From Paenibacillus humicus NBRC 102415 (GTDB lineage: Bacteria; Bacillota; Bacilli; Paenibacillales; Paenibacillaceae): a stretch of 32,470 nt of DNA. The notes below the pieces were generated by a model that was given only the letters and a program-made list of their open reading frames with translations, was not told where the DNA came from and ran no database searches. The translations under genes were made by a program, and so were the position numbers. Below are positions 1 to 7,196 of the stretch, one piece after another (the stretch's first letter is position 1; every line of letters begins with the position of its first letter). The stretch spans positions 1 through 32,470 of the forward strand of contig NZ_BIMD01000055.1 in NCBI RefSeq assembly GCF_004000905.1, written 5' to 3'.

Positions 1-17
1 TAGGGCGACTCGAGGTT

Positions 18-44
18 GAATAAGACGAAATTATCGTCTTATTC
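18..44. repeat. Perfect inverted repeat just outside an IS end
   Basis: Arms GAATAAGACGA and TCGTCTTATTC are exact reverse complements around a 5-base loop. It lies about 10 bases outside the proposed insertion-sequence end. No T-run follows, so it is not a convincing terminator. It may be a remnant of the target site or of an unrelated upstream gene outside the window. Confidence 0.6.
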
Positions 45-54
45 CATCGCTCAG

Positions 55-541
55 GGTAGCGTCAAGAAATTTGTGCAAGCAGCAAGATATTCCCAGTTGA
101 GGTGCGTGGAATCGGATTAGTGGGGATAGCGATCGTTAAACATCTGCTTCTTTTTTTTGCTTCACGGCCGTTTCGCCAACCGCGAATGACTTTTTTCCGT
201 CGTACTCGTCATAATCGTCATACTCGTCGTACTCGCTCGCCGTTAGGTACAGATCTTCTCCACCGCCTCGATGTTCGTAAGGCTGTTCATCGGCTGGAGA
301 CGTTTGCGGATCACTTTGTTCATACGTTTGATCGGGTTGGACGTGTAGATGGCCATCTGCATCTCAGGCGAATACGAATAGAACGTCAGCAGCGTATCCA
401 GCTGGTTTTCCCGCGACATGATTTCCTTTGGGTAGCGCTTTTGCCGCTTGTCCTTCAAACGATCAAAAGCAGCCAGGGCAAGCTCACGGTCCAGCGCGTT
501 GTATACGGTTTTGAGATCAGCAAGGATTGAACCAACGGGGA
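55..541 (-). mobile_element. Remnant of an IS256-family insertion sequence
   Basis: This is the transposase 3' end read on the minus strand plus the flanking end of the element. The stretch at about 55-80 (beginning GGGTAGCGTCAAGAAATTTG) lies where the terminal inverted repeat should be, beyond the transposase stop, and resembles IS256-type ends from memory. The other end and the front two-thirds of the transposase are missing, so the element cannot move by itself. The exact inner boundary near 541 is uncertain, because homology simply fades there. Confidence 0.6.
136..541 (-). pseudogene. IS256-family transposase, C-terminal fragment, frameshifted
   Basis: Read on the minus strand, the fragment contains the typical IS256 transposase C-terminal pattern: an aromatic stretch FYSYSPEMQMAIYTSNPIKR, then IRKRLQ and EAVEKI. 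The first frame stops at 243-245 just after EAVEKICT. Shifting by one base continues with YLTASEYDEYDDYDEYD and ends at the stop at 136-138. A single-base deletion at about 248-252 explains this. The catalytic N-terminal and central parts of the DDE transposase are absent. The family is well supported by the motif order; the particular element is not identified. Confidence 0.7.
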
Positions 542-679
542 ACGTTAGCTTAGCCGTTGGCTCTGTAAATGACCGCTGGATCGGCTAGTCTAATAGTTAA
601 CCATGTACGCATAAAAGAAACCGAGCGCAGATGCTCCGTTCCTTTGTGTTTACCTCTATACCCGCCAGCAGTCCTCGAG

Positions 680-930
680 CCGTTATCGAAGATCGCAGAA
701 AAAGCCGAAATGGCGGATGATATCGTACAAAACGTCTTCTTAAAGCTTGTGGTGATGCTGAGCACGTTTCTCGGCGAAGCGGGCATGAAGACATGCCTTT
801 TCAGCATTACGCCGAGATTTTACTGTGCATCAACCACGCCAAGCGTACCTGCTATCTCCTGAAGAGTTGCCTGTCCACAGGCAAAACGGCAACACGGATG
901 ACGAAGCTGCTTGATTACGACTTTTTATAA
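680..930 (+). pseudogene. ECF sigma factor fragment (region 2), frameshifted
   Basis: One frame encodes ADDIVQNVFLKL followed by LSTFLGEAGMKTCLFSIT, the sequence order of sigma-70 region 2 in ECF factors (acidic core-binding helix, then the LF-I segment). At about 811-822 the homology jumps to a second frame that reads LCINHAKRTCYLLK and stops at 928-930. Region 4, which would bind the -35 element, is missing. The fragment overlaps the 3' end of the convergent dioxygenase gene by 16 bases, so the deletion that removed region 4 probably also brought that gene here. This is inference from motif order only; the part before residue ADD is not recognisable. Confidence 0.55.
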
Positions 931-1745
931 ACAAGCGGATTAAGCGCGCTTGCTGCAAGTTCGCCCGGCTTGCATCCCGGAAACCAATGATGCATATCGC
1001 TCATCCTTGCTTTGCTGTCCGGCTCGGCGATACGAACGCCGTTGGCAATATAGATAACGGTCATAACCTTGCGCATATGATCCGTCGGGTTTCCAGGGGC
1101 TGAATGCATCGTCCATCCGGCATGAAAGGTCGCGTCGCCTGCTGACATTCCGCCGTAGTTCACTTGCGGGATTTGCTTGGCTTCAATGAACTGTCCTAAC
1201 GTCTTATGGGATTCGTCGGAAATCTCCTGCTTGCTCACGTAACCCAGCTTGTGCGTACCGGAAGCAAAGGTCATGGTGCCGACCTCTTGCGGGATGGGCA
1301 CAAGCGGCATCCACATCGTAATGGTGTTGTCGGTACCCAGCGGCCAATAAATTTGATCCTGATGCCATGGAGTGTGCCCGCCGCCAGGCTCCTTGAAGAG
1401 CGCCTGATCATGATAGATGCGGACTCCGTCCACGTCCATTAACTCCGCTGCGATTTTGGCAAACCGTCTAGCCATGACAAATCGTTTGACCGCCTCGCTT
1501 TTTTCCCAGACATTGCCGATTTGAATAAACGCTTTTCCATACGTATCACGTTCCGATACCGGTTTATCATGATAGTTGAGCTTCATTACCCAATCGGTGA
1601 TGATTTCCTCGTACACGCTCACTTCATCGGGCTTGGCAACCTGTTTTAAGAAAATATGTCCATTCTCCTGATAACCCTCTATTTGCCCGCTTGATAACGA
1701 ATAAGCATCACGCATTTCCGGCAATGCTGAAACGTTTTCGTTCAT
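915..1745 (-). CDS. Phytanoyl-CoA dioxygenase (PhyH) family protein
   Basis: About 276 residues, the usual size for this family of non-haem Fe(II)/2-oxoglutarate oxygenases, presumably cytoplasmic. The facial triad is visible as H128-Q-D130 (in TPWHQDQIYW) and H214 in MHSAPGN, with R225 eleven residues later in the position that binds 2-oxoglutarate. No signal peptide is present. The start is chosen at the second of two adjacent ATGs (1745) because AGGAGG is seven bases upstream; the first ATG (1748) overlaps the stop of the preceding isomerase-like gene by one base, so the two are translationally coupled. The substrate is unknown. Family members hydroxylate small metabolites as well as acyl-CoAs, and pairing with a sugar isomerase-like protein suggests a small polyol or sugar-derived substrate (inference). 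Confidence 0.9.
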   Translation of the reverse strand: MNENVSALPEMRDAYSLSSGQIEGYQENGHIFLKQVAKPDEVSVYEEIITDWVMKLNYHDKPVSERDTYGKAFIQIGNVWEKSEAVKRFVMARRFAKIAAELMDVDGVRIYHDQALFKEPGGGHTPWHQDQIYWPLGTDNTITMWMPLVPIPQEVGTMTFASGTHKLGYVSKQEISDESHKTLGQFIEAKQIPQVNYGGMSAGDATFHAGWTMHSAPGNPTDHMRKVMTVIYIANGVRIAEPDSKARMSDMHHWFPGCKPGELAASALNPLVYKKS

Positions 1746-1747
1746 CA

Positions 1748-2587
1748 TTATTCCTCCTTTTGCAGGTCCATCCATAATTGCTCTGCCCATTTTTTCAGCA
1801 GTTTCGATTGCTGCCAGCGATCCGAGAGTTCCTCAGACGAATGGGATGATGGCAAGAATTGAGGTGTGATCGAGTAGTGGTGCCCAATCTCGCACACAAA
1901 GGGCAGCACGTCTCCCGGCTGTGCTTGGGTGAGCCAATTTCTCATGCCTGCTTTCCACCAGCGCCGGAAATGCTCAACGATCGGATGCTCGGCTTGTTCT
2001 TCCAAGTGAATTTGAATTTGCTGCCCATTCGTTACACGTCCATGAATCGATCCGGTTCGCATCAGCAGCTCGGCGAAGTAAGGTTCAGCAAGCTCGAAGC
2101 TGTTCATTTCACCGGCAAGTATATAGTGGGATAGATCGATCGTTAAGGCCATTTCAGGAACTGCCCTTACATACTCTGTTGTACGCAGCAAATCTTGTGT
2201 AATTCGGCCGCGATGCGTTTCTATGAAAAAGGGTACGTTAAAATGTGCGGCTGTCTCGTAAAGCTCCTTGATTAAATCGACGGCTTCTCTGTTGATGGTA
2301 AATGAATCTTTTACCTGTGCATTAACATACATGACATTGTAATCCTGGGCTTTCAGCAAGGCTTCTTTAAGCTGTAGCCCGCTCGATGGAAAGGTCTCCA
2401 GTCCGAAGCTGAATGGGTGCTTCTGCATCAGCCTGCGCCACAGAGCCTCATCTTCACGCTCGGGCAAGCTTCCAAAAATACCGGTAAAGCCGGCGTTGGC
2501 CATTTCGTCAAATTTCTGCTCGAGTGACCATTCCTTGCCGTTGTCGCCATACAGCTTCATGGACCACATGGCCTGATGAAGCTCCAT
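1748..2587 (-). CDS. Sugar phosphate isomerase/epimerase-like TIM-barrel protein
   Basis: About 279 residues, with the xylose isomerase-like / AP endonuclease 2 TIM-barrel layout. Probable metal-binding residues sit at strand ends in order: ETHRGR, LTIDLSHY, SIHGRV and VCEIGHHY. These give the E, D/H, H and E ligand pattern of the family. It is cytoplasmic, with no signal peptide. The start is uncertain: the ATG at 2587 fits the family N-terminus (MELHQAMWSMK) but has no Shine-Dalgarno sequence, and an upstream TTG at 2626 is in frame but poorly placed. The only good ribosome site (GGAGGGAG) serves a 14-codon reading frame in another frame that ends eight bases before this ATG. It is the first gene of a two-gene operon with the PhyH-like oxygenase, divergent from an AraC regulator. 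The reaction and substrate are not known. Confidence 0.85.
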   Translation of the reverse strand: MELHQAMWSMKLYGDNGKEWSLEQKFDEMANAGFTGIFGSLPEREDEALWRRLMQKHPFSFGLETFPSSGLQLKEALLKAQDYNVMYVNAQVKDSFTINREAVDLIKELYETAAHFNVPFFIETHRGRITQDLLRTTEYVRAVPEMALTIDLSHYILAGEMNSFELAEPYFAELLMRTGSIHGRVTNGQQIQIHLEEQAEHPIVEHFRRWWKAGMRNWLTQAQPGDVLPFVCEIGHHYSITPQFLPSSHSSEELSDRWQQSKLLKKWAEQLWMDLQKEE

Positions 2588-2594
2588 GAAAGGC

Positions 2595-2639
2595 TTAGTT
2601 GAAGCGCCATTGCTCGCTCTTTTCAACGAAATCGTTCAT
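2595..2639 (-). promoter_or_regulatory. Short upstream reading frame with strong ribosome site
   Basis: GGAGGGAG precedes an ATG at 2639 that opens a 14-codon frame (MNDFVEKSEQWRFN, stop at 2595-2597). The isomerase-like gene starts seven bases beyond the stop, in a different frame and without its own ribosome site. It may be a leader peptide allowing re-initiation, or the remains of the true N-terminus after a frameshift. Both readings are inference. Confidence 0.4.
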
Positions 2640-2800
2640 CTCTCCCTCCAGAGCTAATGATTTGATGTAGCCTTATTGTAATTAACGGCCATACGTTTGG
2701 CTTTGTCTAAGATTCAACTGTTTTTGTCAAAACCTACTGTGTTGCACATGCTGGTCTGATATAGTATTCGTAAAACACGAGCAGAATCAGGAGGATATTG

Positions 2801-3685
2801 ATGCAAATTTTACAGGAGTATTTGAATAAACATCCGATTGTGCCTTATATCAGAGAATGTGATTACGCTGTGCGAAAACCATGGAGCATGCCGGAGAGGC
2901 GGCTGCTCGATTATTTGCTGATTTATGTTCAGGAGGGGACATGCAACTTCAGGGTAGACAGGACTTTGTATGAATTTCATAAGGGGGAGTTTTGTTTTAT
3001 TCAACCCAACAGCCTGAATGATCTGGAGGGAATTGTGAATACGGTAACGCCCTTTGCGCATTTTGATGTGTTTTACGCTGCTGACCGGGAGCAAAGCTTT
3101 CCCACGCGCGCCGGTCAAGTGGAATTGAGCGCCTATCTGCATCTCATGCAGCCAAGGCTTGATGAAATGCTGCAGGTTGAAGTTCCGGTCAAGCTAAAGC
3201 CAAAAAACAGCACCAGGTTTCGCGATACGTTTCTGCAAGTAGTGGAGTTCTGGCAGGATCGCGACCCGCTTATGCAGTTGAAGGCACAGGCAGGACTTAC
3301 CGAGCTGGTCATTATGCTTATGGAGGACGTGCTGGAGAGGAAACAGTCGCAGCGGACCTCGCCGCAGACGCTGAACTGGATTACATCCTATTTCTCCTTT
3401 CATCTTAATGAACCCTTAAGCGTAGCGGATATGGCTAGGCGCGCGAATTTATCCCATTCCCGCTTTCATGACTTGTTCAAGCAGCAGTATGGAATGACGC
3501 CACATCAATATTTGCTGGAGATGAGAATCAACCATGCTTGCGAGCTGCTGCAAAATACCAAATTGACCCAGCAGCAGGTAGCGGATTATTGCGGATTTTC
3601 CGATATCCATCACTTCTCAAAGACGTTTAAGAAGAAGCTTGGCATCGCTCCAGGTCAATTTCGCAACGATTGCAAGAAAGAATGA
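2801..3685 (+). CDS. AraC-family transcriptional regulator
   Basis: 294 residues. The N-terminal half is a cupin-like sensing domain (for example YVQEGTCNFRVD...FCFIQPN). The last 100 residues hold two helix-turn-helix motifs: LSVADMARRANLSHSRFHDLF, then the canonical second half with QVADYCGFSDIHHFSKTFKK. The start is the ATG six bases after AGGAGG (2789-2794). A weak promoter-like pair, TTGCAC (2742-2747) and TATTCG (2765-2770), with a 17-base gap lies upstream. It is divergent from the isomerase-like/PhyH-like operon, with about 160 bp between, so it most likely controls that operon and itself. The effector is unknown. Codon use is AT-richer than in the genes after 4,300. Confidence 0.93.
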   Translation: MQILQEYLNKHPIVPYIRECDYAVRKPWSMPERRLLDYLLIYVQEGTCNFRVDRTLYEFHKGEFCFIQPNSLNDLEGIVNTVTPFAHFDVFYAADREQSFPTRAGQVELSAYLHLMQPRLDEMLQVEVPVKLKPKNSTRFRDTFLQVVEFWQDRDPLMQLKAQAGLTELVIMLMEDVLERKQSQRTSPQTLNWITSYFSFHLNEPLSVADMARRANLSHSRFHDLFKQQYGMTPHQYLLEMRINHACELLQNTKLTQQQVADYCGFSDIHHFSKTFKKKLGIAPGQFRNDCKKE

Positions 3686-3709
3686 TTTACTGAAACGGTA
3701 GGATGGGAT

Positions 3710-4093
3710 TCATAATTGGTTCATAGCTTTTCTGTATTTGTCAGGAGACGCCTTGTGAAGTTTCTTGAACGTACGGATAAAATAGGAAACATTGTCATAG
3801 CCGCACTCCATCGCTATCGCTGTCACGGACAGGTCGGTGTGAGTTAGCATACGAGATGCTGCTTCTAACCGAATTCTATTGATATATTGTATACAAGTAA
3901 AACCGGTATATGGTTTGAAGAAGCGGATAAAATGATAGTCGCTATACCCGGCTAATTGGCTTAGCGTATGAATCCATATCTTGTTCTACTAATGCTCATG
4001 AATATACGAGATGACCCCCTTCAGTTTATATACCTTTTGATTTCGCTCATTAAGCTCACGCTTATGTTTGAACAAGATCCTATGGGTACGCAT
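3710..4093 (-). pseudogene. AraC-family regulator C-terminus with two tandem stop codons
   Basis: Minus-strand translation gives a clear AraC DNA-binding domain: LSQLAGYSDYHFIRFFKPY, then YINRIRLEAASRML, then SVTAIAMECGYDNVSYFIRTF, ending at the stop at 3710-3712. Going upstream in the same frame, two adjacent TAG codons (3986-3991) interrupt the first helix segment. Beyond them the frame continues as YKLKGVISYIHEH back to an ATG at 4093. The family pattern across the stops (HEH-xx-NK...TLSQLAGYS) is intact, so the stops are mutations inside a former gene. The sensing domain is missing. It lies between the live AraC gene and the glucan locus, and could once have controlled either. This gene is not functional unless the stops are read through. 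Confidence 0.8.
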
Positions 4094-4145
4094 TGCCCAA
4101 AGTTAATTATTCGATATTCCTGATCCCCAAATAGAGTTTGGAAAA

Positions 4146-4176
4146 GGGCTGTAACCCCGGGTTACAGCCTTTTTTC
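4146..4176 (+). terminator. Rho-independent terminator
   Basis: A GGCTGTAACCC / GGGTTACAGCC hairpin is followed by TTTTTT. AAAA on the left side means it could also work on the minus strand, though nothing is obviously served there. It shields the glucan locus from upstream transcription. Confidence 0.8.
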
Positions 4177-4251
4177 TTAAGCGGCCATTAAATGAGTTAA
4201 GCTGCAACTCGCTTTCGCTATCGCTCCGATGTCTCAATTTAAACCCATCCT

Positions 4252-4280
4252 TTTACAAGGTCACAATCTTGGCGTTTGAT
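4252..4280 (+). promoter_or_regulatory. Candidate sigma-A promoter of the glucan transporter operon
   Basis: TTTACA (4252-4257) and TTTGAT (4275-4280) are separated by 17 bases, about 90 bases before the binding-protein start. The -35 matches five of six consensus bases and the -10 four of six. The left arm of an inverted repeat overlaps the -10. Confidence 0.4.
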
Positions 4281-4330
4281 GTCATTACATTGGTAGTTGG
4301 GCCTCCCCCTAAAGTCCTACAATGACATCA
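4277..4330. repeat. Inverted repeat in the leader of the binding-protein gene
   Basis: TGATGTCATT (4277-4286) and AATGACATCA (4321-4330) are exact reverse complements, 34 bases apart. GTAG (4293-4296) and CTAC (4317-4320) could extend the stem if six bases bulge. It lies between the candidate promoter and the ribosome site. It could be an operator pair or an RNA stem in the 5' leader. Confidence 0.5.
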
Positions 4331-4371
4331 GCAAGCGAAACCAACCGACTAGAACCGGGGAGGATACAGAG

Positions 4372-5715
4372 ATGAAGAAGCAAAAAACCGCTGCGGCGGC
4401 GCTGGTTATGGCCATCGCGCTGACGGGGCTTACGGCATGCGGCAGCAGCAACAATGCGGAAAACAATGCAGGTGCCGCAAATACGGGCGCGGCAACGGAG
4501 CCGGCTGCCGACACAGCGGCGAACGCAGGCGCAGCCGACAACGCAGGCGCCGATGCCGGCAACATGCCGGAGAAGCCGGCCGAGCTTACGATCTGGCCGG
4601 ACGACAACGCCGACAGCGTGGCCACGATTACGGATATTACGAAGAAATACACGGAGAAAACCGGCATCAAGGTCAACGTCAAGCCGGTCAAAATGAACGA
4701 CCAGCAGCAGATTCTCTCGCTGGACGGTCCTGCCGGGAAAGGTCCGGACCTGTTCTACCAGCCGGGCATCGGCAACCTGGTGCTCAAAGGCCTCGTGCAG
4801 CCGGTCAAGGCCGAGCAGGCCGTGCTCGACTCCTACACGCCGGAAGCGCTCAAGGCGCTCAGCCAGGACGGCCAGCTCTACGGCCTGCCGTTCGTAACGG
4901 AAACGTACGCGCTGTTCTACAACAAAAAGCTCGTGCCTACGGCGCCGGCGACGATCGCCGATCTGGAGAAGCTGGCTCAGGAACAGACGGATGCCAAAAA
5001 GCAGACGTACGGCTTCCTGTTCGAAGGCATCAACTTCTACTACGCTTGGGCGTTCATGGGCGGCAACGACGGCTACATCTTCAAGCAGACCGACGCAGGC
5101 GGCTACGATGTCAACGACATCGGCCTCAACAAGGAAGGCGCCGTCAAAGGCGTTCAGCTGATCCAGGATTGGTTCAAAAAAGGCTATCTGCCTAAAGGCG
5201 TCAACGGCGACATCGTCGACGGCCTGTTCGGATCCGGCAAAGTCGGCGCGGTCATCAACGGACCTTGGGCGATTACGGATTACAAGAAGCAGCTCGGCGA
5301 CGACCTGGCGGTAGCTCCGCTCCCGACGCTGGAAAACGGCAAGCACCCGACCTCCTTCATCGGCGTGAAGGGCTGGATGCTCTCCAAGTTCTCCAAATCT
5401 CCGGAATGGGCTTCCGATCTGGCGGCATTCATCACCAATCAGGAAAACGCGCTGGAATACTACAAAAAGACCGGCCAGGTTCCGCCGGTAACCGCGGTTC
5501 TGAACGATGCCGCGCTGACCAGCGATCCGCTCGTCAAAGGCTTTACGGAGCAGGTCCAATTCGGCCAGCCGTTCCCGACGGTTCCTGAGCTTGATTATGT
5601 ATGGGATCCGATGAAAAACGCGCTCCAATTCGCTTCCGAAGGCAAGGATGTGCAGAAATCGCTGGATGACGCTGTGAAGCAAGTCCAGGACAAGATGGCG
5701 ATGTCCGGCAAATAA
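4372..5715 (+). CDS. Maltodextrin-type ABC transporter binding lipoprotein
   Basis: 447 residues. The lipoprotein signal is MKKQKTAAAALVMAIALTGL with lipobox LTAC, so it is anchored on the outer face of the membrane. A flexible Ala/Asn/Gly-rich linker follows, then a solute-binding domain of the MalE (CUT1) family (for example LFYQPGIGNLV, YGLPFVTETYALFYNKKL, GAVINGPWAI, KGWMLSKFSKSPEWA, QVPPV). The start is the ATG after GGGGAGGATACAGAG; an upstream in-frame ATG at 4297 lies in the leader. It is the first gene of a transporter operon with two permeases and a GH87 enzyme. The MalE resemblance and the neighbouring glucanase suggest alpha-linked gluco-oligosaccharides as ligands (inference). 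A hairpin after the gene may raise its mRNA level relative to the permeases. Confidence 0.92.
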   Translation: MKKQKTAAAALVMAIALTGLTACGSSNNAENNAGAANTGAATEPAADTAANAGAADNAGADAGNMPEKPAELTIWPDDNADSVATITDITKKYTEKTGIKVNVKPVKMNDQQQILSLDGPAGKGPDLFYQPGIGNLVLKGLVQPVKAEQAVLDSYTPEALKALSQDGQLYGLPFVTETYALFYNKKLVPTAPATIADLEKLAQEQTDAKKQTYGFLFEGINFYYAWAFMGGNDGYIFKQTDAGGYDVNDIGLNKEGAVKGVQLIQDWFKKGYLPKGVNGDIVDGLFGSGKVGAVINGPWAITDYKKQLGDDLAVAPLPTLENGKHPTSFIGVKGWMLSKFSKSPEWASDLAAFITNQENALEYYKKTGQVPPVTAVLNDAALTSDPLVKGFTEQVQFGQPFPTVPELDYVWDPMKNALQFASEGKDVQKSLDDAVKQVQDKMAMSGK

Positions 5716-5794
5716 AAAGCCTGCGCCATCGGATCCTGTTCCACACGAAATCATCGCCGGCCGTCAAGGCACGGCGGGATTGCAACATCACGAT

Positions 5795-5840
5795 GCCCGC
5801 GGGCTGGCGCTCACCGGCGCGGCCCCCGGGCTTTTCCTTT
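5795..5840 (+). terminator. Hairpin and T-rich tract between binding protein and permease genes
   Basis: An imperfect GC-rich stem (GCCCGCGGGC... with ...GGCCCCCGGGC) is followed by TTTTCCTTTT. Such attenuators or mRNA stabilisers are common between binding-protein and permease genes. The interrupted T-run suggests partial termination. Confidence 0.5.
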
Positions 5841-5906
5841 TGAATCGACTCCGCTATTTTGGGCGGACCCCTATATAAAGAGCAAGGATTGGAAGGTGAA
5901 GGAACC

Positions 5907-7196
5907 ATGCAGAAAGCATTGCAACCGAAGGCCGGTCCCCTGCCTTCTCCGTCTGCGGCAGCCGCGCTGTCCATCATTCCAGGCCTGGGCCAGCTGTACA
6001 ACCGCCGCTTCATCAAGGGCGTGCTGTTCCTTATGCTGGCGCTGTCGCTCGCGGCATCGATCGGCGCATGGACGGTGCACGGCATCGAAGGGCTCATCAC
6101 GCTGGGCGACGATCCGAATCAAGATGATTCCCGAACGCTGCTGACGGAGGGAATTCTCTCCGTGCTGCTTGCGATCGTGCTTCTGTTCAGCTATGCGTTC
6201 AATATCAAGGATGCTTACCGGGATGCGGTCCGCCGCCAGGACGGCGAGCGCATTCCATCCGTAAGGCAGGCTTTCCATGACAGCTACGACAAAGGCTTCC
6301 CGTACTTCGTCGTTGTCCCCAGCTTCATCCTGCTGGCGATGGTCGTCATTTTCCCGCTGCTGTTCATGGTCGCGCTCGCGTTCACGAACTACAGCCTGTA
6401 CAATTCCCCGCCGGCGAAGCTGCTGGACTGGGTGGGCTGGATCAACTTCAAGGAGCTGTTCACCAACCCGATCTGGACGCAAAGCCTCGTCTCCGTCGTC
6501 ACCTGGACGGTCGTCTGGACGCTGGTCGCGACCTCGCTGCAGATCGGACTGGCGATGCTGCTCGCCGTGCTCGTCAATGACAATCGCGTGCGCTTCAAAA
6601 AACTGATCCGCACGATCTTCATCCTGCCCTGGGCGGTTCCTTCCTTCATGACCGCGCTCGTGTTCGCCGCCATGTTCAACGATACCTTCGGAGCGATCAA
6701 CATGCAGATCATGAGCAAGTTCGGCCTGATGGTTCCATGGCTGACGGACCCGGCCTGGGCCCGCGTCGCGATCATCCTGATCCAGATCTGGCTCGGCTTC
6801 CCGTACGTGTTCACGCTGTTCACAGGCGTGCTGCAGAGTATTTCCAAGGACTGGTACGAGGCCGCCGAAGTGGATGGAGGCAGCCGCTGGCAGAAGTTCC
6901 GCTTCATCACGCTGCCGCATATTCTGTTCGCCACGGCGCCGCTGCTCATCATGCAGTATTCATTCAACTTCAACAACTTCAATATCATCTTCCTGTTCAA
7001 CAAGGGAGGACCGGCGGTGCCGGGCCAAAGCGCGGGAGCGACCGACATTCTCATCTCCTGGGTGTACAACCTGACCTTCACCGACAACAACTACAAAATG
7101 GCCGCCGCCATCAGCATCATCATGGGCCTTATCGTCGCGGCATTCGCGTTCTATCAGTTCCGGAAGACGCGGTCATTCCGTGAGGAGGGATATTGA
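5907..7196 (+). CDS. ABC transporter permease, MalF/MdxF type
   Basis: 429 residues. An N-terminal hydrophobic extension starts with IPGLGQLYNRRFIKGVLFL, as in Bacillota maltodextrin permeases. The core binding-protein-dependent permease domain follows, with about six further membrane helices. The cytoplasmic EAA loop is at about residue 318 (EAAEVDGGSRWQKFRFITLP), the contact for the ATPase. The start is the ATG at 5907 after GAAGGTGAAGG; a longer frame from 5859 has no better ribosome site. The stop overlaps the next permease start (TGATG), so the two subunits are co-translated. No ATPase gene is nearby; the pair probably uses a shared MsmX-type ATPase encoded elsewhere (known for Bacillus CUT1 systems, inferred here). 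Confidence 0.93.
   Translation: MQKALQPKAGPLPSPSAAAALSIIPGLGQLYNRRFIKGVLFLMLALSLAASIGAWTVHGIEGLITLGDDPNQDDSRTLLTEGILSVLLAIVLLFSYAFNIKDAYRDAVRRQDGERIPSVRQAFHDSYDKGFPYFVVVPSFILLAMVVIFPLLFMVALAFTNYSLYNSPPAKLLDWVGWINFKELFTNPIWTQSLVSVVTWTVVWTLVATSLQIGLAMLLAVLVNDNRVRFKKLIRTIFILPWAVPSFMTALVFAAMFNDTFGAINMQIMSKFGLMVPWLTDPAWARVAIILIQIWLGFPYVFTLFTGVLQSISKDWYEAAEVDGGSRWQKFRFITLPHILFATAPLLIMQYSFNFNNFNIIFLFNKGGPAVPGQSAGATDILISWVYNLTFTDNNYKMAAAISIIMGLIVAAFAFYQFRKTRSFREEGY

Noticed and set aside
4309-5754. Minus-strand open frame opposite the MalE-type gene.
   Set aside because: Codon composition and lack of any recognisable domain mark it as antisense shadow.
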